Source: an uncultured Pseudovibrio sp. (lineage in GTDB: Bacteria; Pseudomonadota; Alphaproteobacteria; Rhizobiales; Stappiaceae). Taken from it: a DNA stretch of 33,897 nt. Shown in pieces: positions 17,501 through 24,360 of this stretch. A program made the translations under genes and the position numbers. The stretch covers positions 1 through 33,897 of the forward strand of contig CANNAV010000031.1 in the NCBI GenBank assembly GCA_947502585.1, given 5' to 3'. Position 1 is the stretch's first letter. Every line of letters begins with the position of its first letter. Below the pieces are notes generated by a model. The model saw only the letters and a list, made by a program, of their open reading frames with translations. It did no database searches and was not told the origin of the DNA.

Positions 17501-20371
17501 CATTGTTGATGCGCTGATGGACCCCGTCGAGGTTGTTCCAACGCCTTTCACATTGATGTAAATGTCATCAAGTTTAAACACGGCGGGTGGCAAGGTGATC
17601 TGCCAAGCTTGCAGGTCTACTCCAGCCTCAATAGAATAGGTACTGCTTTTCGTGCTCTGCCCCGGCGAATATTCCAATGACAGGTTCGCAATATCCGCGT
17701 CAACATCAAGGTGATAGTCACTTGGCAGCAATGCGTTCACGAAGTCTGAGACAGGCAGATCTGCACCGTCCGGGCTGAGCGTTGCGGTGACCGTGGTTTG
17801 CGGATAAGTCGCGGAAAGATCGAGAATCGCCGGATGACTGCCTGAACCGACTAAAGCATCTGTCGAGGCTACCCAGCTTATCTGGCGTTTACCCGTTGGC
17901 TGCGAGGCCGTGATCTCAAAGCTAAGATTTTTCAGGTGCAACCCGCCGAAAAGATCCCATTCCCTGCTGTCGTTCAGGGAGACCTGAAAGCTTTCTATAC
18001 TCCTGGTTTTAAAGTCATAGTTGAAACGTAGCCCATCCACAGTCAGCTCACTCATATCAGCGAATTCAGTAGGGATCGAATTTGCAAAGTTCATCCCGCC
18101 AAGAAGAGCAAATATGGAATTCAGTGTGAGACCTGCCTCGTTTTCAAATGCCCCCTGCACCACCATTTTATTCCTGGCTGAGCCTGGAAAATCCATATGA
18201 AACGGAAGGAGGGTGTCGCCCACCTCAACGGAGGTCTGCAAACCACCTGTGAGCCGAGCACTCGTACTGGAAAACTCAACAGACAGGCCCGTGTCTTCCA
18301 GTGCGAACCATTCGACGCCCGGTAACGAGAGCTTTTCCAAAGCAAGCTGAAGCTGGACTTTGTAGCTGTTGCCGTTCTTACTTGCCCTTCCTGTGTCAGA
18401 GACAGTGAGTGTTACCTCCAGCTCTGTGCCGAGAAAGTCCGAGGTCTTACCCTGCACGATGATCTTGCTGAGTTTTTGAGAGATATACACGGGCTTGATG
18501 GTAACGGGGTTTTTTGCTGACCCAATAATGAGGCCCCCTGACCCCAGCACTGTTTGCAGGAAGGTGTGAAACGGCCCCTCTCTCAGTATGTTGGGGATCA
18601 GAGATAGGACCCCTTTTTTGCTATTCTGCTTTAGCGTGGTTTTCAGTTTTTCCAGATCAGAAAAGATACTGTCCGAGACGCCACTTGCAACAGAAACCAG
18701 AGCAAATCTGGCAGTTATAAATCCCAGTGCCTGCAAAAGCTTATCATTTTGAGGGGCAGTGTAATATTTCCTGAGGCCGTCATAATAGTCGAAGTATTCG
18801 CCCTTCCCTGACCGAAACTGGGTGGTGATCTCAGCTATTATTTGTGCCAGTTCGTCTGGCGGCATAGTTGCTTTGTATCCGTCCTGAAACGCGGAAATTC
18901 CAAGTGCAATCTGGTTTTTGGAGACATCTAAAAGCATTGCTGTGATTGGTGTTGTGCTGCTGGCGGCCTTTCCCTTACCGTTTCCAAATGTGCTCGGATA
19001 TGGATTGGTTGTGAAACTGCCGAGTTTAAAAAACGGTTTGCCCAGATTTACAGCCAGGTTGGCGCTTTGGGTGCCTTGCAGAACACCTGGCAATGTGGCT
19101 GCTTCATAAAGATAAGCAACCACATCCGGCGGCAAGCCTGATAAGGTGGTGACAACGGTCGCGCCCGGTTCCAGCTTGCTGAGGAAGGCGGAGCCAGCGG
19201 AGCCTGACAGGTCCTTATTCAGGTAAATGCCTGAACCGGAGCCTGAGTTATTGCGGAACAGCTGCCGGCTCTTGCACCAGGCGTTAACGTTCTTCGTCAG
19301 CTCATCAAGATAAGCAGCTTGTTTTATGTTGCTTTTCTCGGGAAAGTAGCGAGTGAGTGTTTGCCATGTGTTACTGCCCGGATCATCCAGAACTGCGATC
19401 ACAACCGGCTTTGTGGTAAAGCCTTTCTGCTTTTGAAGGAGCGTGGCTGCGGCGATGAGTTCAAAAGCTATCCCGTCTGCACTCCCAACAAGGGATGTTT
19501 TGTCTGTCGATGAACCTGGGAGGCTGGCGACCGGAAAAAACTCGATGCCGGGTTGCCCCGACTTTCCAACGGCATTGCTTATGTTTTGCGCGGCACTCAA
19601 TGCCCTGATATTGACGATTGGGATTTTTCTCAGATCTGCCCAGTTGAGCTTCACGCTCAGGTCCTGCTTGAAACCGCGGTATGCGAACTGTGCGCCTTGC
19701 AAAGCTGCCTGATCATCAAGGTTAATGGTCTTCTTAAGTCCGGGCAAAACCACCATTGAATTGGCAACGCACGCTTTTTCAACCTGCATGCAGTTTTCTG
19801 CTGTCCAAAGGTAAGGTTGCAGCAAGACAAAATAGCTGCATTTCACCGCTGTTGCGATGCTGTTGTTGTCGATGTTGGGAATGTTTCCTCCGCCACAAAG
19901 GCAAAACGGCATTTCGCCGGACAGGCCCGGCACCGAGCGATGGGTTATCTCGCCAACGGTGGTTTCCTGATAGGCGTGAAAGGTGATAGTGATGCCGTCC
20001 AACATCATTGATGCGCGGGTGGATGGGTCAAAACCGGGCAGCAGCTGAGCCAACTCCTGCAGGAGTGATTTCTGGCCACTGTCGTAGATCAGCTCCACAT
20101 CCACCTGAAATCCAAGGGAAATCATCCGCCGCAAGAGGTTTATAGTATTGGCGGCACTGCCTGATCTTTTGTCTTGAGAGAGAAAATAGCGCAATTTTTT
20201 TCCGCGCAGGAAATCCGTGAGCCGCCCAAGGATGCCATTGGAGAGCGTTGCATTGAGATCCTGCGCGGCAGAGGCGAACAGTTGCACCAGATTGGAGAGA
20301 TCTGAGGACAGGCTTTCTTCTTCTGGCGCGGCCACACGCTCGAATGGGTCGATTGGACTGTGCTCGTTCAT
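8528..20371 (-). CDS. Giant LysM-containing protein of unknown function
   Basis: One uninterrupted frame of 3947 residues; function unknown. No signal peptide and no clear transmembrane helix, so it is either cytoplasmic or exported by a non-classical route. Visible parts: residues about 50-560 resemble a GT-B fold, with LPPDVVAYLYEAA and SANLAVNLGKPFF near 410-450. From about 735 to 1330, degenerate beta-rich units recur four or five times. From about 1440 to 1650 there is a glycine-rich amphipathic beta region (GGGGFYFGKLP near 1468) that reminds me of Pfam DUF6603. LysM-like segments lie near 2055-2100, 2105-2150, 2605-2650 and 2660-2705, with a degenerate fifth near 2717-2760. I recognise nothing in about 2760-3947. 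The ATG has ACAGGAAG just before it. It is the second gene of a pair, 32 bp after the 1198-residue gene, and lies between IS-derived repeats. Confidence 0.9.
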   Translation of the reverse strand: MNEHSPIDPFERVAAPEEESLSSDLSNLVQLFASAAQDLNATLSNGILGRLTDFLRGKKLRYFLSQDKRSGSAANTINLLRRMISLGFQVDVELIYDSGQKSLLQELAQLLPGFDPSTRASMMLDGITITFHAYQETTVGEITHRSVPGLSGEMPFCLCGGGNIPNIDNNSIATAVKCSYFVLLQPYLWTAENCMQVEKACVANSMVVLPGLKKTINLDDQAALQGAQFAYRGFKQDLSVKLNWADLRKIPIVNIRALSAAQNISNAVGKSGQPGIEFFPVASLPGSSTDKTSLVGSADGIAFELIAAATLLQKQKGFTTKPVVIAVLDDPGSNTWQTLTRYFPEKSNIKQAAYLDELTKNVNAWCKSRQLFRNNSGSGSGIYLNKDLSGSAGSAFLSKLEPGATVVTTLSGLPPDVVAYLYEAATLPGVLQGTQSANLAVNLGKPFFKLGSFTTNPYPSTFGNGKGKAASSTTPITAMLLDVSKNQIALGISAFQDGYKATMPPDELAQIIAEITTQFRSGKGEYFDYYDGLRKYYTAPQNDKLLQALGFITARFALVSVASGVSDSIFSDLEKLKTTLKQNSKKGVLSLIPNILREGPFHTFLQTVLGSGGLIIGSAKNPVTIKPVYISQKLSKIIVQGKTSDFLGTELEVTLTVSDTGRASKNGNSYKVQLQLALEKLSLPGVEWFALEDTGLSVEFSSTSARLTGGLQTSVEVGDTLLPFHMDFPGSARNKMVVQGAFENEAGLTLNSIFALLGGMNFANSIPTEFADMSELTVDGLRFNYDFKTRSIESFQVSLNDSREWDLFGGLHLKNLSFEITASQPTGKRQISWVASTDALVGSGSHPAILDLSATYPQTTVTATLSPDGADLPVSDFVNALLPSDYHLDVDADIANLSLEYSPGQSTKSSTYSIEAGVDLQAWQITLPPAVFKLDDIYINVKGVGTTSTGSISASTMLFDSLPNAHVPVSVTATFNTQNHLWTFRGEQGGTPIRISQIIEAYLGSGWATSALDIDVSGLNVTFSTGSGTSAVSYEFGGAVHLRNAGPDWLPGDVTFTAKIGDTGGGELLLPGSKARIPVINECEEIVFIEPDKSLLRYETAKANGKYALLTADIVWENIELTVFYEYTKTHSHFGITWGLFSAEIGEDQTATIRFTDTTTLGAMVETFVEWMTGAKFGLAAPFDLLNDVKLSDFELIWNFKTGRVEFDVKIGPIDLLVASVTGISLTYEKQAGVFVQLEGSFPWLSDSGLEATKLQPWRADQPSSTPGPGGAGNKYLDLRLLAGGQFVDVKGLQGVTTVQHAVDILADLPKPSAGKLPDIGFSGDINWLFATDFGVLRIDSSKELGQDHQGELEKNGAKYTFTLQVVLTDPSLYALRIACSGKAARIFSGLDFQIIYKKVSPGLGKFSATIELPEIMRRIDVGAVTITLPTFGIEIYTNGDFRIDVGFPWNNNFSHSFSVEAIVPPGIPVKGGGGFYFGKLPAVSVKGLPVSTKGFFNPSLVFGFGAQLGLGKSVDMGILKAGFSLTAFGILQGILAKWNAYDEEHTDSGSALSLQGEYFFSLTGTFGIIGKLYGSINFTIIKASVNIRIEVSAQVKLASYEPIPLTVAAKVDVSASAKIDLGLFTIKVSFSFSAHVHTTFTLGALQNPNDAPWLDHSEGYEGLLAAPIATRLAQYSRLPMLMSAFETAPVEFNWANLQPSAAPSQNALEIHLGYGLTLAKDENWLPSDEARPPQLPCYVTNLFIAAPAPAKPAETELFEKAAGQQQDTAFETLAKMVTRWLVAATMGDGSQSIEMVDKHVISAVEINAILDSLSGSEGSPEALTQQDITTFLQQQFMLEIGLPSRSGDVQATYFPMVPALSIALEQDGKTALSYSFADYNKIGPGYLESLTDYFNQLSVQVEKESRKESSQPDGYNREISISSYIYENYFMLIMKQMMQNLLSGLRDFNYPLTAGETPGTIVSWVNTQGAFSKAGFTLTDLFKANNSHPLTVGVDVTIPTAPLIVPADSSFKALATNNPYKVIVEVSDLMRNNKTVAGLLRSGAEIDYTATDGTHRKHTVSGSETLCAVASALGITIDELISSQSVQAQQYLLVVGSTLQLPEFTQKTTDGDTLSSIAQKFETDVEALAISANGEVADLFADTSGSGAESDAASLSIAHLPQFPVGELIREVQRTGGITHLSGMASRYYFHGMRLPTKCITPLIDGIWVEKDEAGKLSLPAEAGLFALSGQQLAIPTPLTSSFSLLLSKPEDADWITLGNDQTSLKYEVEVPGNEASASKDYQRIKAVEAYGKTKYLPAGPEELSLLAKVEQQPGAFPIPHFINWQSAEPINVPASDAQKPSNTQYLRLWTLSGALTALGANSSQTSNVEPPQLVVEQVSMDAATGKAVKTPLTNFGWTSTIGFSIKKLPAQTPGSAPADIKAAADAALKTTYELNGVSQAGVVILERLLQSLSGDHQFASLTLCYSKGSQSSGTYFVGEGGSSVTFGLSQTNLSTVTNPAGELLSEAVRESQGPTLLNTPMSLVRLLWEAGITNSGGFYLYYTADDGQTGLPPDIFNEKGEASLSLVIIHDDQEYMHPYVNGLATAQPLAGSGTSLSAVAKGELVEHTTTADDTLASIALRYHSNLNSLIANTLVAHQGASGTGKIELLPGKTISIEQGTYRVPESADTSFASIALRFGTSVEALKQINPRLTGETVAAGTPLRLPVIDFKLGSKTLSNELSQCTCLFDIADYFGTEPIVVATANADIKHLLVPAQTLTLQAGPLTVQPGEHPGVQALNAQRAQAPELPENGTGDAYATTLLLNNYSLLSYKIAKNQDFEPSNMGLPIGASGKSASPNEGKVRYVVETSAGDAEMYHGTISYLRLVKPKSTLKSAQLNPYSANGLLLQTQLGWNDYYGNTVLSTLDDPTEPAGMLNNKPALQGYTDQIIPLSQWPSASANWTVRKGEGNETAPENFTVLITLSFDSGPFIPQKDQNPEIARQRAQSALIIVEEMLAQFNDPNGFAIEVKTTLSNDAYVLSGDELQLLIVWWQEIEQFLIRQSTLEETNTFETISALPLPVSVPMTSLTQEPITELSTQLVFNRTHGVAVGDYVADPLTRSVTNTVAIRTSVNAPVKGKGTDAATKPKPDILAEFAQCVAQSVYGPEFQMMVASGINRYAPSAGVSSSAIWGVRVGTKQGNPISFHLTDQDHPEIYAPLPVSNTLISRSASVYPYTGLDDFDANTGKFTRTPVPSTFSNVVMDVWLKQYFEFLDALLSPKYSSSILFIDKLAANKPDNISCTGESPVAVSGFLEALAEQKKSLAEITARMLAPIYQDGTSTRLSSAQETFRQTLLDELSNRYITQAVLSFGADITASIPLAGDEETPQLYGNINVNSVADCPPDAQKEAKEPKPSNSLSSLFSLTSTKLKLQDGAVQPLTFLLQASEKLGETTECLSLDLSYKVTALEHQISPIQGIADYKASSWLSPIEAQGTPELEKPLGSFKVPILLRSFPETPRMISQAGPAYNKNASKISQITKWDYKYTYGLNFHYLQDKAHGQIQFNLKDKPSDELSGFMDAFTELAQFISIESNLTRILDQYVPVINAGNQTAEAIEKAADALAVIIKVNEDIICKASASGNLAMFAETSQKQASETYSFSILEENQEYSASSEQTSMRWTVKLILEDCTPPPGLTGDPSVEIPDWTSHLASSGCENGKWVYIYDYTQETKGKQTYLTQDIAQSISDRQVIMPGLQVLAHQDALASMYMIRNSYIHGKITDGFVFRTPAATFKNPFHPTLSSFQALNIACLDNPANKPYQRSLKEHLEHLFYVLFYGEYAGDITLQLNIGYSYHLAQGLTEEPIDLPIALLPPTSVTIGKNGEPEGDILENLANSITAWAQAHRPSCNVAQLNFTMNIMSNLTENPMPLLNLQNLYLCTADIVPPLPSYEGETDAVQTAQMKQGKAFR

Positions 20372-20403
20372 CTTCCTGTACCAGTGCTGATTGAAGGAGT
20401 GAT

Positions 20404-23400
20404 CTATTTGCTGTCAGCGGGCTCGTTGTTGTAGACTGCGTACCATGCCAGGCCTGTGGTTTTGTCGTTGCCATGGCTGTCTTCATCGGGTTCTGAGAAC
20501 AGATAGAAAGATGTGGCACCGCTTGGCGGAATCTTGGCCAGCCCCAGAAACTTTATGGCAATCTCATTGAGAACAAACATGTATTGCTTTCTGGCCTCAG
20601 GCTCTTTGTTATTGGGATTTTCCGTGTAAAGCAGTTGGATCGGGCCGTAGGACATGGAAAGCACGTTCTGTAGACTGATGAGTGAAGCGCCGTTTGACGA
20701 CCCCGGCATATGGATGGCACTCTTGGATTTGTAGGTTTCGCCAGTGGAATCCGGCGACCATGCCAGTAGCAGGTCTGCGGTGAGGCCCAGTTTGCCTGCA
20801 AGGTCTCCGGCTGTGCCAAGACTGACTTCGAACTTCAAACCGTTCCAGCTGCCTGACAGGCCTTGCTGGCGGACATTGGTAACAACATCCAGATAACCCA
20901 TGGAAGCTGGCGTTCTGGCTGCACTGTCGGAACTGACAAACCCTTTCAGATGCAATGGCATAGTGGCGGCAAGGCTGCCGCCGCGCGGTGTGCTGTTTTT
21001 GCTGTCGAAGGTTAACTGGCTGCTGTCCCAGATAATCTTCTGGCTTTCATATGCGTTCTCTTGAGAGAAGCTCATTTGCAGGCCAAGCCCTTCAAATCCC
21101 AGTCCATTCTGGCTGACTTGCTGGTCCGGTTTATTGCCGTAAGAGAACAGGTCAACCGGCTCATTTTTGCCTGCGCTGAGGATGGCGAAATCGAGAAAGC
21201 CAGTGAAGGCGAACCAGATGAGCGGTTCGCTTTGGCTTTCCTGCTGGTCTTTCCGGTTGGTGATCGTGTTCATCCTGGCGGAGATGAACTCGGTTTGTTG
21301 CAGGATGTTGTTGTCTACCTGGTACAGGTAGGGATGGGTTGCGGCCATGGTGTAGGAGGGGTGGTTGTTGTTGTCCTGATAGCTCGCTTTCATGATCAGG
21401 GATTTATACTGGCTTCCCTCAGGCTTTGGTTTGCCTGCGGGGACTACCGGTTGCGAGCTGATGGTATCGCTGCCAAAAATCTTGCTCATGGAAAGCTGTG
21501 TGTAGGAGGAGAACTGTTTGACCGCCGAGTTATCAAAGAGCACTTTGAGAGACAGCAGGATGAAGTCATATGTGCGCGTTACAGAGGGGACAACGGGCTC
21601 CGGGCTTGTCGCGCCCTTTGGCACAATGAAGTCACTGTCTTCGTAGTAAATCAGGCCATAAACCGAGCTTTGTTTCTCTATTTCGATTTTTTCTCCGCTC
21701 GACCCTGCTTTGATCTGGTTAATGCGGACAGCAAGGTGATGGGCATAAAAACTTGCAGGATCGCGCACACCTGCGACTATCCCGGCCAGTTGCTCTGGCG
21801 GAGACTTGATACGCGCACGTAGCATAAGAACGCCGGTCCAGCTGGGATCAGCGGCGATCTGGTTGAAGCGCTCAAAATACCCGGTTGCGGGATTATCCTG
21901 TGCAGCCTTGAAATATTCCTGAAGCCAGGAAGACACGTTGACCAGCTGTGACTTGTCTGCCGTGGATTCGCGTTTTGTTGTTGGAGCTGCGAAGGTCTCT
22001 TTTTGGGTCCATTTTTGCGGATTGGAGATCAGGTTGTCTTTCTCATTGCCCCCGGGATCATAAAGTGGTCCTCGAATTCCTTTTATGATCAATATGTTGG
22101 AGTAGTCCCCGAAGTCCGGTGAGTTACCGACATCTGCTTCGATCTGCCAGTCTTCTATGTTCAGCGTGTTGAGGAAAGTTGAACCTGCTTCACCAAGTTG
22201 TGCTGCGTTTGCGACGACCAGAAACAGTTGATTGGTCTGAAATGCCTCAATGAGCCTGGGGGATAAGTCTTTGAAAGCAAATTCGGAAGGTGTTGGTACT
22301 TTGATCTGAGCAAGTTTCACTTCCTTCCAGTGACTGGCGTCTGTGGGAGATTGCAGCGTGGCAATGACGCCCAGTGGAGTTGTCAGGGTTGTGTCCCCCT
22401 CTCCTGTTTGCTCCTCGGTCTCCCTGGCGTTGGATTGCCCGCTGGTCAGAGACGCAATCACCTTGCGGCGGGCCGGGGCGATGATACTTTTTTCAAACAC
22501 TGCGACATCACACTGGGAATAACGCGGATCGCCCTCATTCGTGCCACTATAGGGAAACATAGGAAAAGCGCCTTTTTCCGTCTGCGGCAGTGTGTAAGCC
22601 GGACTGACGGTGCCCAGCAACTCTTTGTTTTCCTGCCATATTTCATCGTCATACCCATGCAGTGCACTACCGTGGGGCTGGGCCACATAAGTGATGGGTG
22701 TGCCGTTTGTCCCTGCGCTGTTATCTGGTGGAAAGACCTGGACATATGAGGTCTTGTAGTTGCCCTTGAGCGGTGCTCCTTTGGGGGCCGGGGCCCCAAC
22801 GGGAGACGATAAAGGCAGTGGGAAGACGGGCGCATAGGCGGGCTGATCGGGGATGAACCGAAGCCGTGCCCCCTGTGAGAGGGCGTGTTCTGCAACGTCA
22901 GGGACTTCCAGAAACTCCGTACCGCCCAGTCCGCACATGAAACGGGCCTTTGTATCGTTTTTTTTTGCGGCCGGCGCACAGACGAGGAAATCTCCGGCAG
23001 GACTGGCGATAAAGCTATGAAGTGATGAGGCATCCTCGTAACTCGGGTTAAGGATAACGCCTGCGGGCTGTGCGTGACTCAGACCGCTTTCATCGGTGAT
23101 CGCTGTCAGTGCAATTTGCGCACCGTAAGTGGTTCGGTAAAAGCTGTTCAGGGTTGGCCCCTGCCCGTTTTCCCCCTCTGAACGGAAATAGAAGGCACAG
23201 CGGTTGGGATCAGCCCGATTGTACGTAGGATAGGTATTCAACGCATCGGTGACATCCACCACAAGTCGCATGGGCAACGGATTACGACTGCCATCATCGC
23301 CGGTTCCCAAGGCAAAGCGTTGGCCGCTGACACCGGTTCTGGCTTCAACATCTTTTGTAACCCATTGAAAACCCAGGCTCCATTGATCATGAAGAGCCGC

Positions 23401-24000
23401 ACGATCGAACTCGGCGTCAAACACAATGGCACCGCGATCCGGGCCAGAACAGCGTATATCTGCTTTGCTCACGGAGCCGGTATCCGGGCTGAGATATCCT
23501 CCAAGCTGGATGGCAGACTCCGTAAGTTGGAGGTTCTCCTCATCCTCCGTGACATTGATAAAAGCGCCTGAATAGAACTCGATAGTGAGTTCGGGTGCCA
23601 GAAGATAGGACAGACTGCTGGTTGTCTCAGTGCCGGCGGCATTGATCGAGAAGAAGGCCGGGCGTTGTCCCTCATAATCTTCAGGAACGGGCAATGGCGT
23701 TAAGTCTCTGGGCAACCACATGAAACCACGCAGGACATTCATTTTTTCAAGAAAGGCATGTAAACCATCGACCAGGTTTTGCTGCTCATTCTTCTTCTCC
23801 CCGTAATCGAGCAGGTCCGGGCAGTAAATGAAGGAACCTGACCAGGTAGTATCGGTGAGAGCTTCTTTGAGAGATATGCGTTTGGGGAGGCTGGCTTTTC
23901 TTGAGGCTATTTTGCTGACAACAAATGCAAAACCTCCGGCATTGTCGCCAATGTCTGGCGCCAGATAAAGGCTTTTGCAGGTTTGTTGCAGGAAATCCAT
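20404..24000 (-). CDS. Large protein of unknown function, partner of the giant gene
   Basis: Intact frame of 1198 residues that I do not recognise. It is soluble in appearance: no signal peptide, no membrane helices, and rich in Ser, Gly, Pro, Asn and Gln with alternating beta-type hydrophobicity. The N-terminus (MDFLQQTCKSLYLAPDIGDN) and the C-terminal third (for example LGLAKIPPSGATSFYLFSEP) suggest a beta-rich structure like that of its neighbour. The ATG at 24000 follows GGGAG by 7 nt. It is the promoter-proximal gene of a two-gene unit with the 3947-residue protein, so the two products probably act together. The upstream region carries three copies of a CAGCTCAC motif. Both genes lie between matching IS-derived repeats. 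A structural, scaffold or effector role is possible, but nothing visible decides between them. Confidence 0.88.
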   Translation of the reverse strand: MDFLQQTCKSLYLAPDIGDNAGGFAFVVSKIASRKASLPKRISLKEALTDTTWSGSFIYCPDLLDYGEKKNEQQNLVDGLHAFLEKMNVLRGFMWLPRDLTPLPVPEDYEGQRPAFFSINAAGTETTSSLSYLLAPELTIEFYSGAFINVTEDEENLQLTESAIQLGGYLSPDTGSVSKADIRCSGPDRGAIVFDAEFDRAALHDQWSLGFQWVTKDVEARTGVSGQRFALGTGDDGSRNPLPMRLVVDVTDALNTYPTYNRADPNRCAFYFRSEGENGQGPTLNSFYRTTYGAQIALTAITDESGLSHAQPAGVILNPSYEDASSLHSFIASPAGDFLVCAPAAKKNDTKARFMCGLGGTEFLEVPDVAEHALSQGARLRFIPDQPAYAPVFPLPLSSPVGAPAPKGAPLKGNYKTSYVQVFPPDNSAGTNGTPITYVAQPHGSALHGYDDEIWQENKELLGTVSPAYTLPQTEKGAFPMFPYSGTNEGDPRYSQCDVAVFEKSIIAPARRKVIASLTSGQSNARETEEQTGEGDTTLTTPLGVIATLQSPTDASHWKEVKLAQIKVPTPSEFAFKDLSPRLIEAFQTNQLFLVVANAAQLGEAGSTFLNTLNIEDWQIEADVGNSPDFGDYSNILIIKGIRGPLYDPGGNEKDNLISNPQKWTQKETFAAPTTKRESTADKSQLVNVSSWLQEYFKAAQDNPATGYFERFNQIAADPSWTGVLMLRARIKSPPEQLAGIVAGVRDPASFYAHHLAVRINQIKAGSSGEKIEIEKQSSVYGLIYYEDSDFIVPKGATSPEPVVPSVTRTYDFILLSLKVLFDNSAVKQFSSYTQLSMSKIFGSDTISSQPVVPAGKPKPEGSQYKSLIMKASYQDNNNHPSYTMAATHPYLYQVDNNILQQTEFISARMNTITNRKDQQESQSEPLIWFAFTGFLDFAILSAGKNEPVDLFSYGNKPDQQVSQNGLGFEGLGLQMSFSQENAYESQKIIWDSSQLTFDSKNSTPRGGSLAATMPLHLKGFVSSDSAARTPASMGYLDVVTNVRQQGLSGSWNGLKFEVSLGTAGDLAGKLGLTADLLLAWSPDSTGETYKSKSAIHMPGSSNGASLISLQNVLSMSYGPIQLLYTENPNNKEPEARKQYMFVLNEIAIKFLGLAKIPPSGATSFYLFSEPDEDSHGNDKTTGLAWYAVYNNEPADSK

Positions 24001-24069
24001 TGCTCAGCTCCCAAAGCCCATTCTATCAAAGGGGATAAAGACAGAATTCAGGAGCATTGCTCCGCGCTT

Positions 24070-24331
24070 TAAAGGGGAACACAGGAGGCAGGCAGGCTTC
24101 AATTTGCGATATATAACGGTTCACAAAGTGAGCTGAAAAGGTTTCATTCAACAGAATCTGTATTTGCTTCACAAATCAGATCCACCCTGAAATTACTGAT
24201 AATCTTCATATAGTTAGTGCGCATTACACACCACACACTTTGTGAGCTGAAAAATGATCGTGTTTTTGTGCGTTGATTTGCGTGTTTTACGCGTGAGCTG
24301 AGGTTTTTTGAAAAACGCACAAACAGCAGGC
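24070..24331 (-). promoter_or_regulatory. Candidate control region of the giant-gene operon, three repeats
   Basis: Three copies of GTGAGCTGA lie at 24128, 24242 and 24293; the first two extend to GTGAGCTGAAAA. On the coding (minus) strand they read TTTTCAGCTCAC. The first two are followed by TTTGTG or AAAGTG, giving a CAC-N3-GTG dyad. The site nearest the genes could supply a -35-like TTTTCA, 18 bp before TATATA, and so overlap a promoter. The spacing between copies is 114 and 51 bp. The motif recurrence is seen directly; the regulatory role is inferred. Confidence 0.4.
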
Positions 24332-24355
24332 TGTCAATCAGCATTGAAAATTGAC
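24332..24355 (+). repeat. IS21-like terminal repeat, island right edge
   Basis: These 24 bases equal the first 24 of each arm of the palindromic element at 33238-33344; after that the match stops and EamA-like coding sequence follows. The TGT tip points left, toward the giant genes, in mirror image to the copy at 8489-8504. Together the two bracket 15.8 kb of cargo. Confidence 0.7.
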
Positions 24356-24360
24356 AAGGA

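Noticed and set aside
21061..21822. 253-codon plus-strand frame inside the 1198-residue gene
   Set aside because: Lies wholly within an intact longer frame on the other strand, with no motif or start signal.
8528..24000. Tc/ABC insecticidal toxin, RTX toxin, or non-ribosomal peptide / polyketide synthase
   Set aside because: No YD repeats, no GGXGXD nonapeptides, and no condensation, ketosynthase or carrier-protein motifs. Size alone is not evidence.
24128..24303. CRISPR array
   Set aside because: The three short motif copies are irregularly spaced (114 and 51 bp) and only 9-12 bp long, so they do not form a repeat-spacer array.
8505..24331. The giant genes as cargo of a single transposon ending in the TGTCAATC repeats
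   Set aside because: The tips point inward at the cargo, which is the wrong orientation for a transposon that contains it.
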